Part shown: positions 43,725 through 55,703 of the stretch, piece by piece | How positions within the stretch are numbered: the stretch's first letter is position 1 | Layout of the letters: the number at the start of each line of letters is the position of its first letter | DNA from: Luzula sylvatica | Taxonomy: Eukaryota > Streptophyta > Magnoliopsida > Poales > Juncaceae | Reading direction: 5' to 3' | Assembly: GCA_946800325.1 (NCBI GenBank) | Contig: OX326959.1 | Span: 131,501 to 195,500 of the forward strand | DNA: 64,000 nt | Translations under genes and position numbers: made by a program | Notes under the pieces: generated by a model | The model's database searches: none | Told to the model about the DNA's origin: nothing | What the model saw: the letters and a program-made list of their open reading frames with translations, nothing else

Positions 43725-45342
43725 AAAATTTACAAGTTGTATTTCTGTTTGAATCAATTTTATATTTATTTGGCTTTTGATTGATTGTGTTTGTACTGAG
43801 TTGAGCTTGTTCAAAATTTCAGAATATGGAAACTTTTCCCTAAATTGAGAATACAAAAACATAGGTATATGATATATTTATGTGAGGAAGGCTAATCTAA
43901 TTAATTAAGTATCAAAATTTTGATACTTAATATTTTTTCATCATTTATTTATTCATGCAAAATTTGTTTTCAACCTTTTGGACTTACTTTTGAAGCCAAA
44001 TGCATCATTGATGGAAACGTTTTCTTGGATGTTCTTTCATTCTTTTTAGCAGTGAAATAAATGAATATGAAGGGGTAGAAGAATCCAATGTATAATTTTT
44101 ATACTCGCTATTAGTATGAAATTATTATTATAAAAAAATAAGTAAAATCGAATTTTACGTTATTTAGAAAAGATTGTAAAGTGCATTTAACAGAGTAGCA
44201 TGTGGTACTTATACTTAATACCGCAGAATAATGTGAATCATGTGATTCAGTAATCAAATCAAATCAAATATATTCCAATTCCAATTTCCATCGTGGACTG
44301 TTCTCTGTTTCTATATTATTATTAGTGTAGTGTAGGACAAAGAAAAAAAGATGATCTGTTTTTGGTGATATATGAGTCAAAAAGTTGTCCTATTATATTA
44401 TATTATATTTATATTTATATATATACTGGTCAAACAAACAACTTTGAGATTGGTGTATAAATCTATTCACTTTTTATTTTAGGCCCCTAAATGGTCCCAT
44501 TTTTTTCGCTTAAAATATATTATTTGATGCTCGGTGATAAAAAAAATCAACAGATCTTAATACTATGTTTTAAATCTTTTTAGTTCTATAGGATTAATTA
44601 TCTTATTTTTTAGAAATATTTAAGTCAATTTCTTTTACGTGATCCTCCTCTAGGCTCTAGTTAACATTCTGGGTATATTATTATATAGGATGTAAAAGTG
44701 CCCAAACATAAAATATAACCCAAAATCGATACGGGCTTATAAGTTATAATAATAATAATAAACTTATAAAGCCGGGTAAGTAAAAGTAAGTCATGACTCA
44801 TCACATGAATAAGCCCATCCAAGCCACCTCCAGTTTTATGAAATGGAGAGGAACTTCTCTTCATCTCCAGTTCCCGGGTACTGTTTCTCACACTAGAGAA
44901 ATGAAGAAGATGCCGCAATCGAGTGCAAAAAAGTAAATATTACATGTTTTTACAAAATGACGAGTGCAAAAGTAAACATCGATTGAATTCAAATACCTTA
45001 CTTTCGCTGATTTTAAATTTTCGAATCAGATAAATAAATGTGATCGCATGGATTTGTGGAGATATAAAAAGTGGCAGATAGAAGGACTCACGATTTTGGA
45101 AAATTTACATACAAAGTTTTTGGAAAATTTACATACAAAGTTTTTGGAAAATTTACAAATAACCCTCTAATTTTTCTTGAATACAAAAAAAATCCTAATT
45201 TTGAGAAACTCCAAAAAAAAAACCTACATACAAATTTTTTTTTTCAATTACCCCTCTGTATTTCATGGTATTATAATTGTTAGTACAAAATAGAGAGGTT
45301 TCTAATTTTTTATCCAAAAAATTTGTAATATATACATGGTAT
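43725..45342. other. Intergenic, no gene seen
   Basis: AT-rich. Bases 45097-45160 contain a 24-bp word (GGAAAATTTACATACAAAG plus TTTTT) two and a half times in tandem. Together with 45160-45245 it resembles the terminal repeats of the element at 53530-54405 (GGAAA-TTT-C... then CTCCAAAAAAAA and ACCCCTCT-like words), so it may be a fragment of that family. Confidence 0.45.
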
Positions 45343-45536
45343 CAAGGACGGAGCTAGTGGGGGCTTAAGCCTCCCCCCCCCCTCCCCCCTCCTTATGAAA
45401 TTACACACGAATATATATATAGAAAAATTATATATGTTATTATAATTTATAGGTTAAAAATTGTATTGAATTACTCGTTCTCGGCCCCCCCTGTCATTCT
45501 GGCCCCCCCTATTATTCCGGCATGGTTCCGTCCCTG
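45343..45536. mobile_element. 194-bp hAT-like MITE
   Basis: The left end CAAGGACGGAGCTAG and the inverted right end CAGGGACGGAACCAT match the hAT-type CAGGG(A/G)CGGA terminus. Flanks CATGGTAT (45335-45342) and CATGATAT (45537-45544) are an 8-bp TSD with one mismatch. The interior has runs of C on both sides and an AT-rich centre. No ORF. Confidence 0.8.
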
Positions 45537-45914
45537 CATGATATATCTTATTTGCATTTGCCACTGTTAACTCTTCACCCAATATATACACATGTATCTC
45601 TCTATATATTTGTTCCAAGACAAGAGAGCCTCATGAATCATGATTGTTGGGTGATCTGATCACATGAAAATCATGACCAACTTTTTTTTGCTTTTTGTTG
45701 CATTAATTTTCATCTTGTTGATATTCCAAATCATTAAATGTATAATATTTTTTGTCGAAGAGAACTATTTGGCTTCTTATTTTTTTACTATTCGCAAGTG
45801 AGAGAGGTGTTTTTTCGTGGGAGCACAAAGTCGATAAATTTTATAAATTTTTTAAAAGTTGATGACGCATCACGATAAAGTCTTTTTGATGACTTATAAG
45901 TGGATTAAATAAAG

Positions 45915-46400
45915 GACCATTTCTAACATTCACCTTGTATGAAAAAAGATTTCAAAAAATAAATTTGTTCCAAAAAATATTCCAAAACTAATCCCGGTAG
46001 CACCTGATTTTAAAAACCCGCCAGATTAATTAGATGCAGGTACACTTAATTGGAGAGATTAAACAAAACCTGATTTTAAAAACCGGCCGAATTTATAAAA
46101 TCCGGTAAAACACTTTATGAAAATAGTTACTAAATCTCCTCAGATTTTACCCCCATATCATACATATTCTAATTAATACATTTAATTAACAAGATAATTA
46201 ACACATATCATATAAATAATAATTAATAATTAATTTTTATATAATTAATATTTATTTAAATTACTAAATTTGAATTAATATTAGTCACTTTCTAATTACA
46301 AACTTTTGAATTTATCATGCTAATTATTTGTGTTAAATAGAACATAGAAAATATTGTGGTGAAAGTTTGGGGACACCCAAAATTTCCTTGTATTATTCTC
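45915..46400. repeat. Dispersed inverted-repeat family, copy C
   Basis: It matches 31660-32140 in order (CCAAAACTAAT, CACCTGATTTTAAAA, CAGATTTTACC, TTAATTAACA). Its right part, AGAACATAGAAAATATTGTG then GTGAAAGTTTGG, matches the inverted left arm of the foldback at 34200. It is non-coding. Confidence 0.55.
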
Positions 46401-46599
46401 TGACATCAAATAAAGGGTAAAGTTAGGTTGCTCCAATATTGCACCACACTATTTTCTTGATTACATTTAACACACTTAACATAATTAAAAATACATAATT
46501 AAAAACACACTTAACACATTTAACACACTTAAAGAATCACAATGTGTCGAGATGGATACAACGGGCAAATGACAAAAAAACTCACATAAATTTGAGGTT

Positions 46600-47560
46600 A
46601 CAAAATTTCATATATACCCGTGCAAAATGAGCAAATACAAAAAAATTGAAAAGCAAAAAAAAGACCAAAATATAAAAAGGAAAAAAATTGGGTAAAAAGG
46701 AAAATTACAAAAAAAAAATTGAACTTACGAAATTGCATACATAACCCTGCCCAATGAGTAAATTAAAAAAAAAATTGGAAAATAAGAAAAAATGTAAAAA
46801 AGGACCAAAATATAAAAAAAATGATAAAAATGTAAAAAAGACCAAAATATAAAATAGGAAAAAAGATCAAAATGCAAAAAAGGACCAAAATATAAATAAA
46901 CCAAAAAAAATGACCAAAATATAAAATAAGAAAAAAAGACCAAAATGTAAATAAAAAAGGACCTAGATGTAAATAAACCAAAAAAAAGGACCAAAATATA
47001 AATATATCAAAGAGGTGACGTGACCTCATGTATGATCAAGAATTTTGTTTACTTTATATATAAGTATAATACAAAAAAAATTGAAAAGCAAAAAAATGAC
47101 CAAAATGTAAAAAACAAAAAAATGGGTAAAAAGAAAAAATTACAAAAAAAATAATTGAACTTTCGAAATTGCATATATAACCCTGCCCAATGAGCAAATT
47201 GAAAAAAAAATTGGAAAATAAGAAAAAATGATCAAAATGTAAAAAAATGATCAAAATATAAAAAATAGATAAAAATGTAAAAAATGACCAAAATATAAAA
47301 TAGGAAAAAAAGATCAAAATGTAAATAAACCAAAAAAATGACCAAAATATAAAAAAAGACCAAAATGTAAATAAAAAAAGACTAAAATGTAAATAAACCA
47401 AAAAAATGGACCAAAATGTAAATATATCAAAGAGGGGATGTGGGCTCATGTATGATCAAGAATTTTATTTACTTTATATATAAGTATGTAAATATATTAA
47501 AGAGGTGATGTGGCCTCATATATGATCAAAAAAATTGTTTACTTTATATATAAGTATAAT
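46600..47560. repeat. A-rich tandem array, units of ~420-435 bp
   Basis: Unit 1 (about 46620-47060) and unit 2 (about 47060-47480) share ATTGAAAAGCAAAAAAA, ATTGAAC, AATTGCATA, ATAACCCTGCCCAATGAG, many short GACCAAAATATAAA copies and a common end, GTATGATCAAGAATTTT followed by TTTACTTTATATATAAGTAT. A third copy of only the end lies at 47485-47565. Within each unit the GACCAAAAT(A/G)TAAA word recurs at roughly 15-40 bp. Phe/Ile/Tyr-rich minus-strand ORFs across it are low-complexity artefacts. Confidence 0.85.
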
Positions 47561-47565
47561 TTGTG

Positions 47566-48900
47566 TTTAAATACACAATACTCAAGAGTGATAGTTTGGT
47601 GACCATAAACAAACACGGAAATAATAAGCACACATAAATACATAAACAAATACATAATATTTTCTCTGGACCGATACATAATATTCTCATTTTGTAGTCC
47701 ATTCAATTCATCTGTTACCAAATCCTCTCGATTCCTTAATTATGTATGTATCATTTTATTTTTTTGGAGTCTATTTTGATCAATACAATTGAGAAGAGCA
47801 AATTTGATATTCTTTGGTGCATTCATAAACAAAGGCCGGTCCCAACATCGTCCAATTGAAAATATAAAAAAGTTTTGTAAAATTGAAAACTAATTAGTTA
47901 TATTCAAAAGACTATAATGAAGGTACAACAAGTTTAATTGTTATTCTAAATGTTTAAAGAACAAAATATGCATATTGCTATTCTTTTACTGAATTGAAGT
48001 ATTTTGAGTTGAGTAATGGACAATGGTTAATAGTTGGAGAAATTAAAGGATCCAATGGTTACCATTAATGTGTGTGTTGTGGAGAACACATGGCAATTAA
48101 TGATGGTAGGTTTCTTTAGGTTGCCTCTTATTTATCAGATAATAATAATAATAATAATAATACTAATACTAATAATAATGGTCTTCAGGTCACGCGTAAC
48201 TTCAATTAAATGAATTATTTTGTTTTTATGAATTCAATTCAATGTTCTTAATTTCACTGATTTCAAAATATTTTGAATTTTGAATCAGACAAATAAATGC
48301 GACTTGAGAATTAATTCGCATGAATTTATATTATGAAGACGTTTTGGAGAAGAATGGTCGTACGTGGAGTGGAGCCTTACCAAGATATATATTCCATTTT
48401 ACAACGAGACAAAATCCTCCATTAATGAAATGAAAGAAACATGCATTTTCACTTCTTGTTTTTTCTTCAATTTTTTCATATTTTTTGTGGACAAGAAGAT
48501 ATTTTTCCGATCTTTGAGTGTCCTCCTCAATAATATAAAACTATAGCACTCTAACAAATTTCATGTTATTTTGCATGAATAAAATAAAATAAAAATCTGG
48601 TACAACTGCTGGCTTGTCATTTAGGAAGTAATAATAATAAAAAAAAAAGTTTGGCCACCAAAATAGCTAACAAAATATTAAACAAAATATTTAGAAATGT
48701 TGAGATAATAGACAAAGACAGATCACTAATTAAGCAGGCTTTTTAATTAACAGAATTAAATGACAATTGACTCATCACCACATTTGTTACAATTTGTTAA
48801 TACATTTTATATTTTGTGTGTATCAAGCAAAATGTATAATTAAGTAAATAAATACATAAATAAATAACCACGAAAATAGATTATTTATTGATAATTTCCA
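47566..48900. other. Intergenic, no gene seen
   Basis: AT-rich, with an (AAT)n-like run at 48141-48179. No supported ORF. Confidence 0.4.
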
Positions 48901-48959
48901 TAGAAAGACAAAGCTACAAAGGAAGTGGAAAAGCCTCTGAAGCCTTTTCTCTCACAACA

Positions 48960-49324
48960 AAAGACTCACTTTTCAATCTCTCCTCTCTTTTTGTCTCTCT
49001 CTTTCTCTCTCTGAAGAAGAAGAAGAAGAAGAAGAAGAAGAAACTCGTGTCTTCCTGAGCAAAAGAAAAGAACGGGCCTTCCTAAATTAAATCGTGCTTC
49101 AATTGCAACAAGTCCGTGAACTCAAACCCACTACTCATTTTCTCTCTTTTCTTTCTTTGTAGATCTCTATTCGTTCGTTTACTCACAATTTCATTAGTTG
49201 CAACTCCAATTTCAATCTCGTCTTGCTAAATACGTTTACGCGCCGTAATTATTCTCTTTTCGTAATATTTGTTCTGCAAAGATCCTCTCTTATTTCCTTC
49301 AATTTCGAAATTTAAAGTTCAAAC
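48960..49324 (+). promoter_or_regulatory. Probable 5' leader of the methylesterase gene
   Basis: CT-rich leader with a (GAA)n run at 49013-49042. It is followed by further CT-rich DNA free of long ORFs up to the start codon at 49325. The transcription start cannot be fixed. Confidence 0.4.
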
Positions 49325-50722
49325 ATGGGAAACGGGTTAGCCTGCATGCCAGGTAAGGATCCGAAAGAAACCAGAGCTGGAATAGGGTCTAGAAATAAAC
49401 GGGGTTCACTGAGAAAGAGAGGCATCTCTGAGGAAGACGAGTTGTTACACAGACAAGCTCTGGCAATGGCGAGACAGCAGCTTTCTCAGCGATTTGAAGG
49501 TTCCATGTCCAGACGGGTCGACGGGTCGATGTCGAGACGGATCGGTACCGGTGGAAACGGGGCAGTTAGCTCAAGGCGGCACAATTTATCTGATACCGTC
49601 AAACAGGTACTTGTTTTCTCAATCTTGATTTCTATTATTAATATTAATTTGTATGTTGATATAATTAATTAATTTGAATACTGCATGAAAAGGGTTGAAT
49701 CTTTTTATTTCTAATTCAGGTCCCTATAGTATTTGAAAATCTGGAAACGAAGAAAATAGTACTGGTACACGGAGAAGGCTTCGGTGCATGGTGTTGGTAC
49801 AAGACCATGTCCATGCTAGAAGAAGCAGGTCTCGAACCCGTTTCCTTGGACTTAATGGGTTCGGGTATAGATCAAACCGATCCAAATAGTATAACCACTC
49901 TGGAGGAATATTCCAAACCTCTGCTTACTTACCTAAATACCCTTCCAGACAATGAAAAGGTAAAAATATACTATAATGTAGGGGGTATCCATGATATTTT
50001 CAGTTTTGTTGAATAATGTTGATAATATTCAAGGTTGTATTGGTGGGGCATAGTTGTGGAGGAGCCAGTATATCATACGCAATGGAAAAATGCGCGAATA
50101 AAATATCAAAAGCAGTTTTTCTCACCGCGACAATGGTACAGGATGGTCAGAGGCCCTTTGATGTATTTTCCCAAGAAGTAAGGGTTTCTATGCATTTTTC
50201 CATTTCGCACATCATTTATTTATTTTAATTATTTTTTTTTTGCGTAGCTTGCATCTGCGGATGTATTTCTGCAAGAATCGCAATTTTTGATTTATGGAAA
50301 TGGAAAAGATAAAGCCGCAACAGGACTTTTATTCGATAAACAACAAATTAAAGGGCTTTATTTCAATCAAACCCCTCCCAAGGTACTTAATTACGAATCC
50401 ACCCTCATACTTCTTTTTTTATAATTAAGCCTTGATAAATTTGTTCGTTTAGGATGTAGCATTGGCAACGGTATCGATGAGGGCGATACCGTTAGCCCCG
50501 ATAATGGAGAAATTATCGCTCACGTCCGAAAATTACGGATCGGTCCGGCGATTTTTCATTCAGACCCTGGAGGATCGGATGTTATCGCCAGACGTGCAAG
50601 AGAAATTGGTGCGCGAGAGCTCGCCACATGGCGTTTTCAAGATTAAAGGCGGGGACCATTGCCCCTTTTTCTCTAAACCCCAAGCTCTTCATAAAATTTT
50701 AATTGAAATCATGCAAATTTAG
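49325..50722 (+). CDS. Methylesterase of the alpha/beta-hydrolase family (MES11-like)
   Basis: Exons 49325-49606, 49720-49959, 50034-50177, 50248-50382 and 50453-50722 all join between codons to give 356 residues. It matches the MES group of plant esterases, which hydrolyse methyl esters of small acids such as hormone conjugates; the substrate here is unknown. Exon 1 is a 94-residue basic Ser/Arg-rich extension starting MGNGLACM, typical of the MES11-15 subgroup, which is often predicted chloroplastic. Gly2 with Cys7 would also fit N-terminal acylation at a membrane. The hydrolase core begins near 107 (KKIVLVHGEGFGAWCWY, with the oxyanion-loop HG). The nucleophile is Ser181 in GHSCGG, the probable acid Asp308 in LEDRMLS, and the base His336 in GGDHCPFFSKP. 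The triad is complete, so the enzyme should be active. Confidence 0.94.
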
Positions 50723-51632
50723 GGTGGGAAGTGAAAAAAAAAATTGAGAGGATGTATATAACGATATATTTATTTAGAAAGTTGAAGAGTATCGTGTTGA
50801 GTGTTTTTTATTTATAATAAGTGAATAATAGTTTGGAGAAATTTGTTGAAGATTGTTAACTTTTAGATAGTTTATTATTAATAATAGTTTTTAAATGGGT
50901 TGATCAATATTAAATAGTGAGCAATTCGAGTAACAAATACGATTAATTAGTATTAAATTTCTTATTATTCAAATATGCTTAATTTTCAACTGCAAGGATC
51001 TATCAATCTATCATCACAAATCTCTTAACTAATTCTCAAATAGGACATCACTTTATTACCAAACAAATGATCTTTTTATGAGACAAAAGAAAAAGAAAAT
51101 TAATAATTGGAAAAAAATGCAAAATAATTTTAAAGAAAAGCATTACATTTCTTTGATTTCTTTTAGCTTTGCCTTTCTCCAATGTCTTATTGACAATCAC
51201 GAAATATTCATGAAATTAAACATTGATGACAATTGTTTTCTTTTATTTATTTATTTTTTGGAAAAAATGCTGACTGAAATTGCGAATGATTGATAGTAGC
51301 TCAATTTTAGAAAGCCTCCTGTCACGCCATATTGTGCTTCACACTAATTTTTTTGTCATCACAAGAAAAGTGTGAACCAATATGAATAGCACAATGTAAA
51401 TAGTTGTATACAAAAAAAAATTGGAAGAATAAAAATACACATACTCATATAACAATATAATAGCACTAACGTCGCATAATATAATATTATATTACACCAA
51501 TGCAAGAATCACATAAATATTTCTATACACTCAAAACTCCATATTATTTTACCCACCCACACATCAAAATAATCATGAATTTCTCATTTTGCCCTTCGAA
51601 ATCTCAATCACTTGAACATTTTTAAAAAAAAT
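50723..51632. other. Intergenic between convergent genes
   Basis: 3' flanks of the methylesterase and the phytolongin. Bases 51301-51400 contain inverted words (TTGTGCTTCACAC and GTGTGAACCAATATGAATAGCACAA). The ORF at 51078-51293 has no domain I recognise. Confidence 0.4.
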
Positions 51633-52412
51633 CTACTTGACGCACTGAAATCCTTTACAAACGACCAACCAAACAATAAAAAGGACCACGCAAAGGGCCA
51701 CATCAATCAAGATCACAATTTTGACGTGTCTCCGCCACAAAGCTTGGCCTTGGCGCCTGGTACGACCCGAACTAGGGTTTCTCTCGACTGACAAACCGGT
51801 ACTGCTCCCCCCTTCTTCCAACCCTCTAATTTGGATATTATTGTCCTCATTTTCTCTTTCTCTCTCCTTCATTTTCTTTCTACTTCCATTTATACCTAAT
51901 AAAGGGTTACAATCTCCATTCGGGCCGCTTTCACCGTTCTCTTGGTAATAATAAGTAGATTTTGGCATGTGCTCCAAGGATGCGATTAATTTTTTTATAA
52001 TCGGTACCAACGAGTCGTTGTGTCCGTTTCGTACCGAGTTTTTGTGTCCCTCTCTTATGTTTTCTAGAAAATGTAAAATTCCCAAATTGCCCACGCTCGG
52101 GTCTACGATTGCGAAATAAGTGAGTCCTTCAGAGATTAACAAACCAAAAGTTCTCGTACCGACTGTGTGGAAATGGTATTTGTGGTGCGCAGGGACATTT
52201 TCGAGACAGAGTAGGGCTAAGGAATCGAGCGAATTTGAATTTGGATTTGGAATTTGATTTAGATTTGAGTTGTAGACGTAGAGGATTTGGTGACCGTTTG
52301 CAATGCAACAATAAACCGTGTTCATTTGAGAGGTTCCTTCTATTTCTACTTCTATGATTTTGGATTGAGACGAAATAAGTTTGACAGATTGTGATCGGCG
52401 TGTATTCATCAA
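51633..52412 (-). CDS. Phytolongin (Phyl1-type, longin-domain membrane protein)
   Basis: A single-exon frame of 259 residues from ATG 52412. Family members start just before the word NTVYYCC, and here Met30 (52325) lies directly before NTVYCCIANG. The true start may therefore be 52325, leaving 230 residues; the upstream 29 residues look like translated leader. The longin domain spans about 30-148 (profilin-like, with VYCCIANGHQILYVY and TFGLLISEGLTYFAIVD). A variable Gly/Ser/Glu-rich linker replaces the SNARE motif of true VAMPs. One C-terminal membrane helix follows at about 231-251, with a short Cys-containing tail KGFQCVK. Phytolongins are plant-specific, SNARE-like proteins of the secretory pathway. 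The leader upstream contains a (CT)n run (52785-52823). Confidence 0.9.
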   Translation of the reverse strand: MMNTRRSQSVKLISSQSKIIEVEIEGTSQMNTVYCCIANGHQILYVYNSNLNQIPNPNSNSLDSLALLCLENVPAHHKYHFHTVGTRTFGLLISEGLTYFAIVDPSVGNLGILHFLENIREGHKNSVRNGHNDSLVPIIKKLIASLEHMPKSTYYYQENGESGPNGDCNPLLGINGSRKKMKERERENEDNNIQIRGLEEGGSSTGLSVERNPSSGRTRRQGQALWRRHVKIVILIDVALCVVLFIVWLVVCKGFQCVK

Positions 52413-52784
52413 ATTTCAAACTTTTTCAGATGGAAAGGGGTTCGAATTTGATAAATTGTGCGAAATTAATCCGATTTGAGATGATTCAAATCGCCAATAA
52501 GCTGCATCAATTGGAGAAACAGCAAAAGATCATAACTTTTGCAATGAATCGGTCAAAACTGAAAGAAATTGAAGGGTAGTTAAAATGGAAGCCCCGTGAA
52601 AATAGCAATCGGATATGCACGAAATTGGAGAAAAATTAGAATTGGCGGACGTACAAAAATTAGGGTTTTGAGAAGGAAGTTGAAAAATCGAAAGTAATCA
52701 AACCTTCGATGAAAGAATTGCTCACTTGAAAGATTGAATTTGGAGTTTCCTATCGAGAAAAGCCAAGCAGGGAAGACCCGAGTC

Positions 52785-52790
52785 GTCTCT

Positions 52791-52823
<33 letters not shown>
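52785..52823. repeat. Microsatellite (CT)n
   Basis: A CT run with two interruptions, in the leader or promoter of the phytolongin gene on the opposite strand. Confidence 0.9.
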
Positions 52824-52827
<4 letters not shown>

Positions 52828-53521
52828 GTTTCTAAAATGATAAAAAAGGAATATAATATGTGAGTGTTGGATTAATAAAAGAAAAAAGGTTAGAAGTGTT
52901 ATGTTAACTAATTGGTGGATGGATTAGGAATTTGTTATCTTATTTCTCTTCTTTCTTTCTTATTTAATTAATTAATCACTATGCCGATTCTATTTTGTAT
53001 GTATACATCTTCTCCAGTCTATAAAACTGGATGAATAGATCATTTCCCAATTCCCAGTGCTCGCCATGACTAAAATACTGGAGATCTCCTTTTTCGTTTA
53101 AATTGAGATTAAATTGACAGGAACCCAACTAACGACGTTAGTACGAGACTCATTCATTCTGCTTTCTTTTTTATTATATTTTTTTGAAATATGCTTTCTT
53201 TTTTATTGAATAGAAAAAAGTTTGATATGTTTATAGGATAGACATAGAGCGTCATAGGCACCACTTTTTTTTAATCATCCAATATACAAAGGTTCCTAAT
53301 TTGTACCTGTTAAATATATATTTTCTTCATTTTTTCCCTTTTAAAAATCAGTGTTGATATTTATTTATTTTTGTTAAATATTACTCTAAGTTTACATGTC
53401 AATTTCAATTTTCAATTTAATTTGTCGTTTTGTCATGCGCAAATGGGACTGGAAAAAGAATATAAATATAAATGTATAAATTAGAAATTAGAAATTAGGC
53501 AGAGAAATAAATGATATGAAG
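52824..53521. other. Intergenic, no gene seen
   Basis: AT-rich promoter side of the phytolongin gene, with a duplicated ATGCTTTCTTTTTTATT-like phrase near 53160 and 53200. No gene. Confidence 0.4.
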
Positions 53522-53529
53522 TGATATTT

Positions 53530-54405
53530 GGGAAATTTTCAAAAAACTCCCTATCTTTTTTGGATATTCCAAAAACCCCCCTATCTTTTTGGAAACTCCA
53601 AAAAAAACCTCTACCAAACTTTTATTTTCAAATACTCCCCTATGGGGTTAAAATTAACTATGGATGGTGTTAAATATTTTTTTATGACCAAAATACCCTT
53701 CTTTTTACATATTTAATAAGAAAAATAATGTTTTTGTTATTTGTATTAATTTTTAAAAAGTCCTAATAATTTTTAGCTTATAATAGTTTTAAAAAAATAA
53801 TTATCATATGTTATATTTATATAATTTTAATATTTCATACATTATATATATTTGACTTAAATACTTTTTTACTGAAAAAATAACATAAAATAATAATAAG
53901 ATGAAAAATAATATTAAAAGAACACCTTGCAAATATTTAAAAATTAAAATATCATGGATCTATTAAAAACATATATAAAAGAAGAACGAAAATAAAAATA
54001 AAATAGATGTTTAAAGAAATATTTTTCTATCAATATATTTTCAAGGTGTTTATTTTATTATTATCTGATGTTAGTTTTTCATGAATAATAAATGAAATAT
54101 TAAAATTATACAAACACAACATTTAATAATTTTATTTTTATGAAATCATTATATGTTAAAAATTATTTATGAATTTTCTTAAAACTAATAAAATTAATGA
54201 AAAAATAACAAAAATATACATATGAAAATAGAATGGTATTTTGGTCAAATTTTTTTTTTAACACCATCCATTGTTAGATTTAACCCCTATAGGGGGATAT
54301 TTGAAAATAAAACTTTGGTAGAGGTTTTTTTTTTGAGTTTTCAAAAAGATAGGGGTTTTTTTAAAATATCCAAAAAAGATAGGGGGTTTTTTTGAAAATT
54401 TTCCA
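53530..54405. mobile_element. 876-bp Mutator-like MITE with ~150-bp TIRs
   Basis: The left arm (GGGAAATTTTCAAAAAACTC, then CCCCTATCTTTTT, AAAACCTCTACCAAA and CCATCCAT-type words to about 53675) recurs inverted at 54260-54404. Flanking TGATATTT at 53522-53529 and 54406-54413 is an 8-bp direct repeat. The arms are followed inward by TTGACCAAAAT-type words and an AT-rich, non-coding core. The ORFs at both ends (for example 53528-53716 and 54258-54470) are the two readings of the same repeated arm. Confidence 0.78.
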
Positions 54406-54413
54406 TGATATTT

Positions 54414-55703
54414 TGTTATGACAAAAGCGTGTTGTACTTGTGAATCCTGAGACTCGGTCAAAAAGTCCATTAAAAAGGATAGTGACTCTACAGCTTCGTT
54501 TCACGAATCTTTTTGTCTCCTCAAACCTAAAACTTCACAAATTTTAAGCTTAAAACAAATAAAAAAAATTTGTTTGGCTTGCGTAAATGCAGAAATAAGG
54601 GACATGAGAAGAGAAAGAACCAAAGCCTTTTCCAGGATGGCCATGTATCAGTTTTTCATCATATGTTTAAAATTAGATCTATAGATAGATAGATATCTAA
54701 TTAGACTTGGTCACCAATCTTGTTCATAGGCGGCTAAATCTTCACATAAACATGTCAAATTATGCAATAAATAATAAGTTTTTTTAGGTTTTTATTTTTT
54801 TTTTAATTTTCTGAAAACAAGATAAAATATGAGAATTTGCACAAGGGAAATTTTTTAACACATACATAATAAGTTTAGGATTTATTAAAATAGAGAACCA
54901 AGTTTTAAAATTACAAAACTAGTATCATGTAGAATGTATAATCATGGTTTTAATTTATCTTAATATTCTTGATGTGCTGATTAGGGAAACAAAGTTAGTT
55001 ATGAATTATTTTACAAAAGAATATTGAACATGGATAAATACAATATCTACATATTATATATCATAAAAAAGTTAGTTATGAATTATTTTACAAAAGAATA
55101 TTGAACATGCATAAATACAATATAATGTTTCGATTGACATTTTAGTTTAACTAAGTATTCCAATCCCAAACTTAAAAAACTAATTGCCCAAGAATGTTAA
55201 TTTCATTATCATATAAATTACATTGTATTACCACCTTTTAATATTAATATTCTAACCGACTTTATAAAAGTGGAGAGCTTTATCTCCTAATTAGCATAGC
55301 AAAAGTATTAAAGAAAGTTCAAATCATAATTATACATTTTCTCGACTTTCGAAAAATCGAGGATATTAATTTTGTAATTTTTTTCCCATTATTTTAATAA
55401 ATCTCAAACCTACCATGTCTATGTTACAAAATTCCCCTTTGCACAATCCTTGCATTTTTTTCCCATTATTTTTGAAAATAAACTAATTTTGTAGCAATCA
55501 ATAGATAAAGAGTAAAAAAAATTAAAAAGAAGCGCATAATTATACGTAAAACAAGAAAAGAAAAAGAACGGTGCCACCTCTCACGAGCTAAACTTGTAAA
55601 AAATAATCCTCTTTTTAGCGAAAACCACTTAAGAGGTCCATAAGATTATTTCAATATTATTCAAAAAAGACCCTGTTTTTCTAGTGAACACGCTTATAGG
55701 ACC
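54414..55703. other. Intergenic, with a 60-bp direct repeat
   Basis: The phrase AAAAAGTTAGTTATGAATTA... (near 55066) repeats one at about 54992 (AAAGTTAGTTATGAATTATT then TTACAAAAGAATATTGAACA). No gene is supported. Confidence 0.4.

Noticed and set aside
43119..43862. 247-residue minus-strand ORF opposite the gene at 43302
   Set aside because: Its Phe and Arg/Glu runs come from the (AAG)n and (TC)n repeats and its remainder is antisense to a better plus-strand ORF.
46725..47449. Three long minus-strand ORFs rich in Phe, Ile, Tyr and Leu
   Set aside because: They read through the A-rich tandem array and repeat its short word; there is no domain and the frames follow the repeat.
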